64,000 nucleotides of DNA from Acidobacteriota bacterium. Lineage in GTDB: Bacteria; Acidobacteriota; Blastocatellia; Pyrinomonadales; Pyrinomonadaceae. Location: the NCBI GenBank assembly GCA_019639195.1, contig JAHBSI010000002.1:372001-436000 (forward strand). The letters are read 5' to 3'. The position numbers and the translations under genes were made by a program. Positions 44,575 through 53,184 of this stretch are shown here, piece by piece. Below the pieces are notes generated by a model. It did not search any database and had not been told where the DNA came from. It was given only the letters and a program-made list of their open reading frames with translations. How positions within the stretch are numbered: position 1 is the stretch's first letter; each line of letters starts with the position of its first letter.

Positions 44575-46016
44575 TTAAAGTTCGAGGGCAGACAGACGAT
44601 CTTCGTCCAAAAGCCTCCTGGACTGAACAGTGGTAACTCGGAGAATATCGTTGAGGGCCGTTCGCATCTCCTCGGGTGATCTCTCCTTTGCCTCACGACC
44701 AGAAGCACTTTCGAGTTTGCTCAAAACTTCTTCGAGCGACGTGTCGCCCGTAAAATTCATCAGCTGGTACCACTCGCACATCTGCCTTGCACGCTTGGCC
44801 AAAGAACCGGGAACAAACTTCGCATCCTTCATCCGATCCGCCATCTCGGTTGCCGCTTCGAACAATTTGGCTGTGATCTGGGCGAAACCTTCCTTCACCG
44901 GGGAAACTGCTTCGTCAGCTTCGCGGCGTGCCGCCTCGATCTTCATATTGCGGATACGTTCCTTTACCTCACGCTCGCGTTGCGATTCCTCGGCAGCATC
45001 GTCAACCTTCATCTGCTCAATGCGGCGTTTCGTATCAAGCTCAAGTTCAAGATGTGTTCTCTCGGCATCAACTTTCTCAGTTTCGAGTGCGAGAGTGCGT
45101 GCGAGATTTTGCTCGGCTATCATCTCCGATCCGAGAACGATCACTTTCGGCTTCATCGTTATGACAAGGCCGTCGCGGATCATCTCGCGAGTCGGAACCA
45201 TACCGAGAGCCTGTACGATAACGGCTTCGACAAACTGTTCTTTGTTGAATGGTTCCGCGGTCGTTGCCTGCAGCCTATCGGCGGAGTCATTGGCAAGATC
45301 GCGGAAGCTGTGGTCAAAACCTCGACGATCTCGTCATACTTATCGAGAACCTCCGCTTTTGCTCTTGAAAGGGTTTCACAAGCATGAAAGTATGCCTGCT
45401 CGAACTGCTCGAATGCGGTCCACGGTATCCACTTATAGTCGCTGGTTCCCCAGACGGTCTCGCAAAGCGTAAACCGGAACCCGAACTTGTTAAGTGCGTT
45501 ATGAGCTTGAGACGCTCCCCGCATCAGCCTGTTTCGATAAACGTCCGGAAGCAATCCTGCTTTCGGCGGGCTTACCCGAACTGCCGTTTCCTCAGGGAGT
45601 GTCACGCCGAGCGTCCTCCATTCGAGTTGACGAACGAGGCGGCCGAATCCCCGGCAGTCGATGTTCATGAATATGCCTTCGCTCTCCAGCTTGGAAAGGT
45701 CGAACGGCAGCGATTCTACCTCACTCGACTCGATCCCAAGCTCAACAGCCGCTCGTTCCTTTCTTTGATCGAGACGACTGAGAATATTTCGGGCGAGATC
45801 TGAGGGCGATGGCGTGGAAACGGTTAGTGTGGTTTCAGACGACTCTGAAGCGACCGACACATCGGGCATTTGTGACGATGTTGGCGGCGATTGTTTAGGC
45901 TCATCTGAATTTCCGTTACGACCAAAGATGTTCTGTAAAACCGAGGAAGCGAGGGAATCTTGATCGAGAATAGCAGGCGGATTGCTGACGCTTGAGTTTT
46001 GCTGCTGAATTTCCAT
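44575..46016 (-). pseudogene. Large helical protein of about 480 residues interrupted by a one-base frameshift
   Basis: Two frames join into one plausible protein. From ATG 46016 the frame gives MEIQQQNSSVSNPPAIL... to LDKYDEIVEV near 45320. The second frame carries on FDHSFRDLANDSADRLQATTAEPF, KEQFVEAVIVQALGMVPTREM, a long charged coiled coil (LELELDTKRRIEQMKVDDAAEESQ...) and the end at 44575. One extra base in the AAAA run at 45316-45319 (TTTT on the coding strand) would restore the frame. I do not recognise the family. It could be real decay, a consensus error, or much less likely programmed slippage. Confidence 0.7.
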
Positions 46017-46028
46017 GTTCACACTTCT

Positions 46029-46050
46029 TGCCATCCGCATCTTTTTTGAC
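46029..46050 (-). promoter_or_regulatory. Shared leader motif, weak copy E
   Basis: The minus strand reads CAAAAAAGATGCGGATGGCA, which keeps the A-run, GCGG and GGCA of the motif seen at 37045, 53203, 59960 and 61131. It lies 12-34 bases before the ATG at 46016. Confidence 0.35.
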
Positions 46051-46118
46051 GGAGAAGATATCAATTCAAAGAACAGATCTCACCATTGGCCTTAGAAGCC
46101 AGCGGCCGCTCGAAGCTA

Positions 46119-46346
46119 TCAGTCATCTTCTGTCAAGGCGTAGAAACCTGATTCGAGCCTGTCGATGATCGGCCCGAGATCGTCCCAGAGCTGATCCGCG
46201 CTCGAGCTTGCAATAATGTTGCGTGCCTGCTCCTCATTAAGTGACCCTCGGCTAAATAAACTGACGCCTACGAGGGCCGAAAGAATGCAGACATCTGGTA
46301 TTGAGTGATGTTCGTCGGCACAGTTGGAACATTTTGTTGAAGTCAT
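46119..46346 (-). CDS. Small hypothetical protein
   Basis: This 75-residue protein has CSNC near the N-terminus and a further Cys after DEHHSIPDV, giving a possible metal site (C-x2-C-x4-HH-x5-C). An acidic amphipathic C-terminal half follows (QLWDDLGPIIDRLESGFYALTEDD). No family or strong ribosome-binding site is seen. It lies in the same orientation as the neighbours, so it is plausible but uncertain. Confidence 0.45.
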   Translation of the reverse strand: MTSTKCSNCADEHHSIPDVCILSALVGVSLFSRGSLNEEQARNIIASSSADQLWDDLGPIIDRLESGFYALTEDD

Positions 46347-46425
46347 AGAGGAACTTATGTTTATCCGGGATCACTCTTTTAGACCTGGAATCGGTGCATT
46401 AAGAATTGAGGTTCGTACTTGCGGC

Positions 46426-46764
46426 CTAGTTTTCGTCCCTATATCCGCGATTCATCCACGGTTTCGGGACTATTTGCGACATCCAGTCAGCAACAGTCGG
46501 AATACGGCCGCCGCAATCCTCCTTAACGTGCATTTCTCCAATAAGACGAACCGGCACGGCCTTGCCGTCTGAATTGGTGATCGTGGTGCCAAAGACCCGC
46601 TCAGCTTCGAAGATGCCCTGCGAATGGTGCCGCAGCGCTCGGTGACGAAAGTCGGCGAACATCTCTTTTGTCGCATCGAACCAGTCATGGATCGCCTGAT
46701 AATCCTCGGTGCACCCGCCGAATTTACGAACGCTGGATTCGGCATGAAAGAATGTGTGTGACAT
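46426..46764 (-). CDS. DUF6915-like protein
   Basis: This 112-residue protein opens with SHTFFHAESSVRKFGG and contains HDWFDATKEMFADFRHRALRHHSQGIFEAERVFG and VRLIGEMHVKEDCGGRIPTVADWM. The pattern resembles the DUF6915 family found on plasmids and integrative elements; the many histidines may mark a metal site. The start overlaps the stop of the preceding gene by one base. Function unknown. Confidence 0.65.
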   Translation of the reverse strand: MSHTFFHAESSVRKFGGCTEDYQAIHDWFDATKEMFADFRHRALRHHSQGIFEAERVFGTTITNSDGKAVPVRLIGEMHVKEDCGGRIPTVADWMSQIVPKPWMNRGYRDEN

Positions 46765-47147
46765 TAGACTATTGCCGTTCCGCTCGCTCCGAGTGTGGTG
46801 CGACGGTAGTGAACTTCGAAGTTGTAGGTTCGTTTCGGAACATCGATATTGATCGTTCCGAAGCCGCCTTCGTTGTTATACCAATCGACACCGGTGCCCG
46901 CGATAAGGTCGTAGGCCCAGTCCTCAAGTTCTTCTTCGTCGATGTGCTCATTCTCATTGAGGCCATCGATGGCATGGACGCTTCCCTCATCGCCGGAGCC
47001 ATCAAAATAGATCGAAATAGCCTCGGAGCCCGCGAGCGTAAGCTTATCGAGAATATCCTTCGCATGGGCCACGGCTTTTGCGACCGTCTGCAATCGTTCC
47101 TCTTCCATTCTTTTTAGAATGTCATTGAAATCCGTGTACTCCTTCAT
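46764..47147 (-). CDS. DUF6878-like protein
   Basis: This 127-residue protein has an N-terminal amphipathic helix (DFNDILKRMEEERLQTVAKAVAHAKDIL) and a region ISIYFDGSGDEGSVHAIDGL followed by VDWYNNEGGFGTINIDV. The pattern resembles the DUF6878 family of mobile elements. GGAGA stands upstream of the ATG. It is coupled to the DUF6915-like gene, which suggests a functional pair. Confidence 0.68.
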   Translation of the reverse strand: MKEYTDFNDILKRMEEERLQTVAKAVAHAKDILDKLTLAGSEAISIYFDGSGDEGSVHAIDGLNENEHIDEEELEDWAYDLIAGTGVDWYNNEGGFGTINIDVPKRTYNFEVHYRRTTLGASGTAIV

Positions 47148-47188
47148 CCGTGTGTCTCCTTTAGACTAAAGTAGTCGCCGTTTGTTCC

Positions 47189-47650
47189 TCACTTCGGTTC
47201 CCACAATAACTTTGGTTCGAGAGGATGTTTATCGACCCTCGGACGACTGGGAACATTCCAGCTTCCGCCTTTTGTTTCGTAGACCACTTTCCAGCCTGCG
47301 GCGATCAGGCTTGTTCCCGGTTCGCTTTTCAGCGTGTAGGTTATCAATCGCTTGTAACCCAATGCCTTTGCAGCCCGCCATGCCGCTGCATATAGTTTGG
47401 AAGCCGCACATTTTGTTTCGTCGGTACAGCATCGCGTGACCTCGGCGGTGTATCCGTTATCGAGAAAGCGGGACACCGGACGGCCGGCGGTTACGACGCC
47501 GACGACGCTTTTACCGTCGTTTACGCCGATCCCGAACTTCCAGCCTTTAGGCGGCAGGTGATGCCGGTGATTCTGTCGTATGAACTCGCAAGCCTCGTCA
47601 AAGTCGATCGGCTGCAATTCCAGGACGGACCTCGATTTCAAACCAGGCAT
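47189..47650 (-). CDS. XF1762-like/acyltransferase-fold protein
   Basis: This 153-residue protein contains PIDFDEACEFIRQNHRHHLPPKGWKFGIGV, VVGVVTAGRPVSRFLDNGYTAEVTRCCTDETKCAASKLYAAAWRAAKALGY and SEPGTSLIAAGWKVV. This pattern is common in plasmid and phage proteins of the XF1762 type with a GNAT-like fold. The substrate is unknown. It overlaps the DUF2958-like gene by 13 bases. Confidence 0.72.
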   Translation of the reverse strand: MPGLKSRSVLELQPIDFDEACEFIRQNHRHHLPPKGWKFGIGVNDGKSVVGVVTAGRPVSRFLDNGYTAEVTRCCTDETKCAASKLYAAAWRAAKALGYKRLITYTLKSEPGTSLIAAGWKVVYETKGGSWNVPSRPRVDKHPLEPKLLWEPK

Positions 47651-47937
47651 TTGCTGAGCGGCATCGGCTCGAAAGTGAGATCCCGTTCGATTCGAAGGCC
47701 ATTAATATCTATTTCTTCCAGTTCGCGAAGGCCGAAATATCCCCATTCACTTTCAAAACCGATCACGTAGCCGAAAAAGAGGAAGTCGTCTCCATCCTGC
47801 TGGCCCTCCGTTGCAAACCAGATCCATCCTGACGCCGCGAAGATAAATGCGGCATGGACGGTCGGATCTTTGGATCCCTCCTGAGAGCGCAGTTTTGGAA
47901 GAGCTTTTCTAAGCTCGTCAGTAAGAAGTCGTGACAT
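47638..47937 (-). CDS. DUF2958-like protein
   Basis: This 99-residue protein begins SRLLTDELRKALPKLRSQEG and includes HAAFIFAASGWIWFATEGQQDGDDFLFFGYVIGFESEWGYFGLRELEEI, the usual DUF2958 pattern of mobile elements. It starts 6 bases after the ThiF stop, in the same operon. Its role is unknown. Confidence 0.75.
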   Translation of the reverse strand: MSRLLTDELRKALPKLRSQEGSKDPTVHAAFIFAASGWIWFATEGQQDGDDFLFFGYVIGFESEWGYFGLRELEEIDINGLRIERDLTFEPMPLSKCLV

Positions 47938-47943
47938 ATAAAC

Positions 47944-48810
47944 CTATTTCTTTTGTGAGATCGCTGATTTGATCTGGTCGGGCGTGCAGTAAAGAGATCG
48001 GCTCGTGCCCGTTTCGAGATCGAAGTAGCTGGCGAACCGTCTCAACGATCTTGTTAGAAACATCTCTGACAGCATTTCGGCGATCTCCACCGCGACTCGT
48101 TGATTGATATTCAAGCTTTGCTCGCCGAGCCGGATACGATCGGGACATGAGAGCCTATCAAGATCGTCGGATTTAACTCTCTTCTCTGAATCGAGAAGAT
48201 CGGGATGCAGAAGAGACGGAGCAGGGAGCGACCGGCAGATACTTGTTCCCGTGAAATAGCCTTCCGGCTTTGCCTTCTTCGTATTCGAGCCTATAAGAAC
48301 CTGTCCCGACGATCTGCTGTTGCCGCCGTCTATCCACCATAGCTCGGGAGCCTCAGAAGAACGGTAGCCGCTGTATTTATCAACCGCGAGGTGAATATCG
48401 CGACGAGCTAGATGGTTATCGACGCAGCCGACGATCACAGTCATCGGGCGATAGCCTCCCGACGATGCCCACAAATGACGCTCCGACTCAAATGGCTCGT
48501 TCGCGTATTGGCATTCGAGTCCCCACGCAAGAGTGATCCGCTCTGCAAGAGTCTGAGCCTTGAACCGCCCTACTTCAGCCGCGCAGAAGTTGCTTCTCGG
48601 GATGTTACCGCTCTCCACCACATCTGGATCGACTATGAGCATCTCGACCGGTTTGCTTTGCCGCTGCTTCAGTTCGAACATCAGTCGCGCGATAGCGGGA
48701 ATAACGAAAGAACCGGTTCCCCCTGCCCCGATCACGATGAAGCGAAGACTGCGATACTCTCTCGGCATCACCACCGCGGCTTGCGAAAAACTCAGATCGA
48801 TATTCTTCAC
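47944..48810 (-). CDS. PRTRC-type ThiF, E1-like ubiquitin-activating fold
   Basis: This 288-residue E1-superfamily adenylyltransferase has the nucleotide loop FIVIGAGGTGSFVIP near residue 24, the acidic ribose-binding IVDPDVVESGNIPRSNF, and VGCVDNHLARR. The segment LSCPDRIRLGEQSLNINQRVA holds Cys222 at the place where PRTRC ThiF proteins have a conserved SC...Q..IN pattern. That Cys may be the thioester-forming residue (inference). Its 4-base overlap with the JAB gene and the E2-like and Ubl-like genes upstream point to a ubiquitin-like conjugation pathway. Confidence 0.88.
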   Translation of the reverse strand: MKNIDLSFSQAAVVMPREYRSLRFIVIGAGGTGSFVIPAIARLMFELKQRQSKPVEMLIVDPDVVESGNIPRSNFCAAEVGRFKAQTLAERITLAWGLECQYANEPFESERHLWASSGGYRPMTVIVGCVDNHLARRDIHLAVDKYSGYRSSEAPELWWIDGGNSRSSGQVLIGSNTKKAKPEGYFTGTSICRSLPAPSLLHPDLLDSEKRVKSDDLDRLSCPDRIRLGEQSLNINQRVAVEIAEMLSEMFLTRSLRRFASYFDLETGTSRSLYCTPDQIKSAISQKK

Positions 48811-49463
48811 GACATTATCTCCACAAGAGCATCTATCTCATTCAGATCGATGATCCCGTCCGGCATGTCACCGACCCATGCAGCCGGAATCGGAACAAGG
48901 TGATCGTAAACACCGCCGCGGAACCGTATCTTCGGTTTATCGTGAACGTCTATGAGGATCGCGAATATCCGAAACTTGCCGAGTTCGTCCCGGTCGTCGG
49001 CACGGCTGAAATGCAGTGCACCCGGAGGATGCGTGTGCAGCTCTATGCAGCACTCTGCGTATTCCGGTAGAGTGTCGTCCGCGATGGTCGATGCCCAGCT
49101 GTTCTTACGTCCTGATGCTCGCCATTGCCATTCCGAAAGAGCCCCATCCCAATAGATCAGATAGACCTCCTCCCGAAAGCTCGAGGATGTGTAGGCTTGC
49201 TGAGCGTGCCGAAGTATATCATGCCAAAGAGACGCCGGTATTCTGGGCCTTGTCCACGAGATACCGACCGGTATGTTTGGCAGACCGGCGATCTTCTGCA
49301 GCTTCAGCGGAAGGCATGCCGTGAATTCCTTCCGTTTCGCACGAACGAACAGGCCATTGCCGGCAAGGGCATATTCGAAAAGTGCCGCCTCTATGGGCTC
49401 GTTTTCGCGCGGGGCAATACGATGCCCGATCAGATCAGGAATTAGAATAAGCTTTGATCGCAT
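48807..49463 (-). CDS. PRTRC protein A-like JAB/JAMM metalloprotease
   Basis: The protein has 218 residues. The JAMM motif is complete: HTHPPGALHFSRADD with H143, H145, S153 and D156, and a possible upstream Glu in FREEVYLIYWDG. JAB enzymes in E1-containing operons process or remove ubiquitin-like proteins. The N-terminal 75 residues are family-specific. It is coupled to thiF by ATGA and follows the E2-like gene by 16 bp. Confidence 0.88.
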   Translation of the reverse strand: MRSKLILIPDLIGHRIAPRENEPIEAALFEYALAGNGLFVRAKRKEFTACLPLKLQKIAGLPNIPVGISWTRPRIPASLWHDILRHAQQAYTSSSFREEVYLIYWDGALSEWQWRASGRKNSWASTIADDTLPEYAECCIELHTHPPGALHFSRADDRDELGKFRIFAILIDVHDKPKIRFRGGVYDHLVPIPAAWVGDMPDGIIDLNEIDALVEIMS

Positions 49464-49479
49464 ACAAGATATTTAAGAC

Positions 49480-50157
49480 CTAAAAGCGGCTGTCGTATCG
49501 CGTTTGTTCGACGATAGTTGCCCAAGCGTCCTCAACGGTACTTGACGACATGATCAACTGCGGGGTCGGGAACTTCTTAATATTGTCCGCCGCCAGTTTT
49601 TCGAGCAGATCACGAACATCGTTTTCCGTCCGGCATCTGCCCGTCGCGTGATCGCCGTTGAACGGAGCGTCGAAGATAAGTTTCCAGACGTCCGAAATGG
49701 TTGAAGGATGGGTTTCCGGAACCTCATTCTTCCCGAAACAGATCTTTCCCCCGCCGATATTCGGCAATGGGGCAACGGAAAGACGAGTATTGCGAGTGAC
49801 CTTGGAACTCGATGTAGCCCAGAGGTAGTAGTCCCTACCCTTTCCGAGCAAGATCATAGTCGGCAAAGGCAGGCTCAAGGTCTCGATCCTATCTCCCGGA
49901 AAGACGACAGTGATATTTCGTACACCAGCGGGCAGATACGAAAGGATCGCATTCCCGTCCGCTGCCTCGCGATAGCGAAGGACTCGTCGATCTATCCATC
50001 CGGTATCCGTTTGGATGTCGCGAAAGGCCCGCGTCACTTGTACACTCGAAAGAGCCTTCAAAGCGAGCCGGTCTTCACCGAACGTCTCGAACAAGTATTG
50101 CCCGGGCAGGAAATAGAGAGCGGCCGTCGCATCAGGTGGAACAGTGTGATTCCGCAT
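49480..50157 (-). CDS. PRTRC protein B-like (E2-like) protein
   Basis: The 225-residue protein includes YYLWATSSSKVTRNTRLSVAPLPNIGGGKICFG, which parallels the conserved LYxAPLxNVxxxGxxCxG block of PRTRC protein B, a family classed with prokaryotic E2-like (UBC-fold) proteins. Cys140 in KICFG is therefore the candidate catalytic cysteine. I start at the ATG at 50155-50157 because GAGG lies 8 bases upstream and the longer reading overlaps the ERF gene. It lies between the ERF and JAB genes. Confidence 0.82.
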   Translation of the reverse strand: MRNHTVPPDATAALYFLPGQYLFETFGEDRLALKALSSVQVTRAFRDIQTDTGWIDRRVLRYREAADGNAILSYLPAGVRNITVVFPGDRIETLSLPLPTMILLGKGRDYYLWATSSSKVTRNTRLSVAPLPNIGGGKICFGKNEVPETHPSTISDVWKLIFDAPFNGDHATGRCRTENDVRDLLEKLAADNIKKFPTPQLIMSSSTVEDAWATIVEQTRYDSRF

Positions 50158-50167
50158 TGATGAGTCC

Positions 50168-50701
50168 TCAACTGACCGATCGTGAGCCGGCAACTGTCTG
50201 ACCAACAGGTGCGGTCCTGGGCTGACTAGCAGCCGCAGGCCGATAGCCGCCGTTCCCGGGCCTTTCGTTAGGTTTCATCGGTCTCACATTCCCGTTGCCG
50301 TTCTTCGCCGACGCTGCGTTTCCGTCGTCATCCGGGTCGGCAACGATGCCGATAATGGCGGCAAGGCCGTATCGCCTTCCGTAGGTCATCGCCGAGCCGA
50401 CACCTTGAGGGTCCGCTTTAGCCAAAGGCAGACAGAGCTTGCTTTGAATCCATTGACCCGATTCGTGTATGAGAAGCGTCTCGACGATAAGCGTATTTGC
50501 GGCGAGGCCGACACTGTTGCCCTGAATCACGCACAGTCCGTTCTTTGCGAGGGCTTCGCGGCAGCTCTCCCATACCGAACTAAGATCGGCATACCTCGAA
50601 TTGTAATAACTATTGATCGAGTCCCGCTTTACGGGTGTTATGCCGGCCTGCACTACAAGAAGTGCCTTTACGAGATCACTGATATTTTCACTCTTTGTCA
50701 T
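50168..50701 (-). CDS. ERF-family single-strand annealing protein
   Basis: This 177-residue protein has the ERF core: SISDLV-like start, NSYYNSRYADLSSVWESCREALAKNGLCVIQG, LLIHESGQWIQSKLCLP, and DPQGVGSAMTYGRRYGLAAIIGI. A low-complexity glycine/asparagine/proline tail follows. ERF proteins anneal single strands in phage and plasmid recombination. It lies inside the PRTRC operon, overlapping protein F by 14 bases, so recombination and the conjugation genes are made together. Confidence 0.88.
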   Translation of the reverse strand: MTKSENISDLVKALLVVQAGITPVKRDSINSYYNSRYADLSSVWESCREALAKNGLCVIQGNSVGLAANTLIVETLLIHESGQWIQSKLCLPLAKADPQGVGSAMTYGRRYGLAAIIGIVADPDDDGNAASAKNGNGNVRPMKPNERPGNGGYRPAAASQPRTAPVGQTVAGSRSVS

Positions 50702-51521
50702 TGAGATCCTCTACTTTTGTCAGGATTAAGCGGAGATCGTCCGCCAACTTCCCGGTATTCCAGAAGTCGATAAGTGCCGACAGCATTTTTCTTGGATCTG
50801 CTTCGATCAGTTCATCAAGGGGCTTGAGCTTTTCGTAGGCCGCAAGCGCGTCGTTATACTCTTTGCTCAAGTCCTCGATCGTCTCGCGGTCGAACTGGAA
50901 CCAGTCGGCCGGCTGGCAGCAGGAATTGTCGAGCCAGGGATTCCCGGTCGAATGGTCGATCAGCCGTAAGAGATGTCCGAATAGATTCCCGTCTCGCTCC
51001 CAGACATCCGGATGCGGATCCGAGCTGATCGCCGGGAAGTCATCCGCCGACACCTGAAATCGGTAGTTGAGGAAGTCCCAGGCGTCGTCGGGATAATAGA
51101 AGACCACCGCCGCCGCGTAACTGATATGGATACTTTCAAAATCGATCTCCTCGCAGCAAAGTCCGATGTTCATCGGTCCGATGGCGAAGTTATCAAGTTC
51201 GTTGTCGGGATCGTTGTACCAATAGTCCAGCAGTGGGAAGCACTTCCCATTAACGAGATTGAACAACTCATTGATCCGTTCGCTGTATTTCTGGTAGTAT
51301 CCGCGCGTGTAGAAGCTCGCTGTGGAACACGCCCATTCCTTCGGAAACATCTCCCGGTATATTGCGTATTTCTGCTGCTCGGAAATGACGGCCGCGACAT
51401 AGTTGTGGGCGGCGATCGCGTTCTGGCTTCGAGCCTTGAATCTCAAGTATTCGAGTGATCTCGACAACCGCTCGCCGAATCGACCGGATAGCAAAGGACG
51501 CTGAGTGAGAAGTACGGACAT
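50688..51521 (-). CDS. PRTRC protein F-like
   Basis: This 277-residue protein has no known activity. It contains HNYVAAVISEQQKYAIYREMFPKEWACSTASFYTRGYY, CFPLLDYWYNDPDNELDNFAIGPMNIG and VSADDFPAISSDPHPDVWERDGNLFGHLLRLIDHSTGNPWLD, consistent with PRTRC system protein F in size, motifs and place. The exact start is uncertain: 51521 (MSVLLTQ) or 51530; both follow the previous stop closely. Confidence 0.72.
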   Translation of the reverse strand: MSVLLTQRPLLSGRFGERLSRSLEYLRFKARSQNAIAAHNYVAAVISEQQKYAIYREMFPKEWACSTASFYTRGYYQKYSERINELFNLVNGKCFPLLDYWYNDPDNELDNFAIGPMNIGLCCEEIDFESIHISYAAAVVFYYPDDAWDFLNYRFQVSADDFPAISSDPHPDVWERDGNLFGHLLRLIDHSTGNPWLDNSCCQPADWFQFDRETIEDLSKEYNDALAAYEKLKPLDELIEADPRKMLSALIDFWNTGKLADDLRLILTKVEDLNDKE

Positions 51522-51534
51522 ATCAACCATCCGA

Positions 51535-51777
51535 TCAAAAGCCGGGCGGAATACGGACGGACGGACTCGCCGGCAGTCGAACAAAAGCCGTGAGATGCCT
51601 TTGCAGCATCTCTATCTCCATCTCGCCGATATGCAGTATCTCGTCCGCTCTTTTTATCTCCTCTGCACTTAGAAGATTAGCAGCATCCCTTCGCATAAAT
51701 TGCTCTGCAAGAAGGATCGCCGGGTTGATCTGCTCGGTTTCCTGAATGAGTAGTTCCAGCGGGGATTCGTCTATCAT
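51535..51777 (-). CDS. Small helical protein inside the PRTRC operon
   Basis: This 80-residue, largely helical protein (LELLIQETEQINPAILLAEQFMRRDAANLLSAEEIKRADEIL) has no recognised family. The ATG overlaps the stop of the Ubl-like gene (ATGA) and AGGA stands upstream, so it is very likely translated. It could be an operon-specific adaptor. Confidence 0.65.
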   Translation of the reverse strand: MIDESPLELLIQETEQINPAILLAEQFMRRDAANLLSAEEIKRADEILHIGEMEIEMLQRHLTAFVRLPASPSVRIPPGF

Positions 51778-52012
51778 CGGAATCCTTTGGCTCCCGCACG
51801 TTTGACGATCGTGACGGTCAATTTACCGTCCTTTACTTCGCGGGTGATATTCGCATTCTCGATCGAAGCGAAATGAGGTTGAAGGACGGTCTTTAACGTC
51901 TTGTCATCCTGGGCGAGAGCGGCGTCAAGTTCGAACTCCTGACCTTCGATCTTTATAGTCGCTTTTGCGTTACGGGTGCCGCGTCTTCCGCGGGCTTCTC
52001 TTCATTTGCCAT
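51774..52012 (-). pseudogene. PRTRC protein C-like ubiquitin-fold protein, frameshifted
   Basis: The ATG at 52010-52012, with GAGGT upstream, reads MANEEKPAEDAAPVTQK and then reaches a stop within three codons. In the next frame, KATIKIEGQEFELDAALAQDDKTLKTVL, HFASIENANITREV and GKLTVTIVKRAGAKGFR follow to a stop at 51774. That frame has no start codon of its own. One extra G in the AAAAG run near 51957-51962 would join both. PRTRC C belongs to a prokaryotic ubiquitin-like family; the end AGAKGFR could be trimmed by the JAB protein to a terminal Gly (inference). Confidence 0.8.
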
Positions 52013-52032
52013 AGCTATGTACCTCAATTGGG

Positions 52033-53181
52033 TTAGGCCGTGAAAAGGCCTCCCTGCTGACTCTGATCCACCGCCGCCGGATTCGTTGAGGGCGTCGGTT
52101 GGGCTTCGGCCTTTGCGGGAGCCACGGCGGGTTTGCTCGATTTCGAAGCCGTTTTCGATTGCTTTTTCGCCGCGGGCTTTTCTTTCTTCATTTTCTCATC
52201 TGCTCTTGCCGGCAGTTCGTTTCTGTATGCATCGAATGCCAAACCAAGTGTTGCCGAGATCTGAGAGAGAAAACCTTGCGTCGTCATATCGACGATCGCA
52301 ACTTGCGGCGTAAAATCGTGAGTCTTCACGCTCACAACGCATTTCCTTACGCCCTCCGTTTCGGGGAGAAGTTGAATAACCGCCGTCACCGTGCAGCTAT
52401 CGAAATTGTAAGGCTCGTTTTCGGCGAGGACGATCGAATTTATCGATGCGGACTCCCCGGTGTTCGAGGTGTCGTGCGCGACCTCATTCCCAAGAACTTC
52501 GCCCGAATCGCCGTTAGCCGTTGAATCCAGTGGGACCGGCAATTTTTCGTTGACAGGCATCTCGACTGGTGACTTGATCTCGGGCTGTGCGATTTCAGCA
52601 GCGACGATCGTTCGCGATTCTCCGACATCAGAGGCGTAATCCTCGTTTTCGAGCCTGTCGACTAGCGATTCGATCTCTGCGTCGTATTCCGGAACGCATT
52701 CGTCGGCATAAGATGGCCGCTTTTCCTCAACCTGATCATCCGTACTGACGACTCCGAGGTACTCATCCTTTGCTGCTGTCTGGGCCGATGATTCGGGCTC
52801 CGTGTAAATGGCCGCAGGATGAGACTGGACCGCGACCGGTGTGGAGACGGGCGATCGAGCAGAAGCAGCAGCAATAGGCGGGCTCGCGCCGGTTGAAGCC
52901 ATCTTGGTCTGAAAGCCCATCATCTCCTTTTCGATCTCACGAAGTCTTTCGAGAAATTTGCTTAGGAAGAGATTTCGAATATTCGCTTCTTCGTGAGCGC
53001 GGCATACATATTCCACTCCCTTCCACATTTCCAGCCCCAGCTGATGATTGGTCCGGCTGCTGTTCCGGAACCCATCGCTTATTCCTACTTCGCTTGCAAG
53101 CTCGCGCGCGGTGTAGATAAGCTGGTCGATCTTCTCCCGGTTGTCGAGAGGCACGAAGGATCCCCTATTCAGAATTTCCAT
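52033..53181 (-). CDS. PRTRC protein E-like protein with long disordered middle
   Basis: This 382-residue protein has a helical N-terminus (about 1-95), a disordered Ser/Glu/Val-rich middle (about 96-250) and a strand-rich segment TVTAVIQLLPETEGVRKCVVSVKT followed by GFLSQISATLGLAFDAYRNELPARADEKMKKEK. It ends with a Lys/Ala/Pro-rich tail finishing GGLFTA, as PRTRC E proteins often end in a similar LF motif. Only the C-terminal third supports the E assignment. It is the first gene of the PRTRC operon, behind a 388-bp regulatory region. Confidence 0.55.
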   Translation of the reverse strand: MEILNRGSFVPLDNREKIDQLIYTARELASEVGISDGFRNSSRTNHQLGLEMWKGVEYVCRAHEEANIRNLFLSKFLERLREIEKEMMGFQTKMASTGASPPIAAASARSPVSTPVAVQSHPAAIYTEPESSAQTAAKDEYLGVVSTDDQVEEKRPSYADECVPEYDAEIESLVDRLENEDYASDVGESRTIVAAEIAQPEIKSPVEMPVNEKLPVPLDSTANGDSGEVLGNEVAHDTSNTGESASINSIVLAENEPYNFDSCTVTAVIQLLPETEGVRKCVVSVKTHDFTPQVAIVDMTTQGFLSQISATLGLAFDAYRNELPARADEKMKKEKPAAKKQSKTASKSSKPAVAPAKAEAQPTPSTNPAAVDQSQQGGLFTA

Positions 53182-53184
53182 ATT

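Noticed and set aside
45310..45325. Programmed ribosomal frameshifting at the TTTT run
   Set aside because: No classical slippery heptamer, downstream pseudoknot or Shine-Dalgarno-like stimulator is evident; simple base loss explains the data better.
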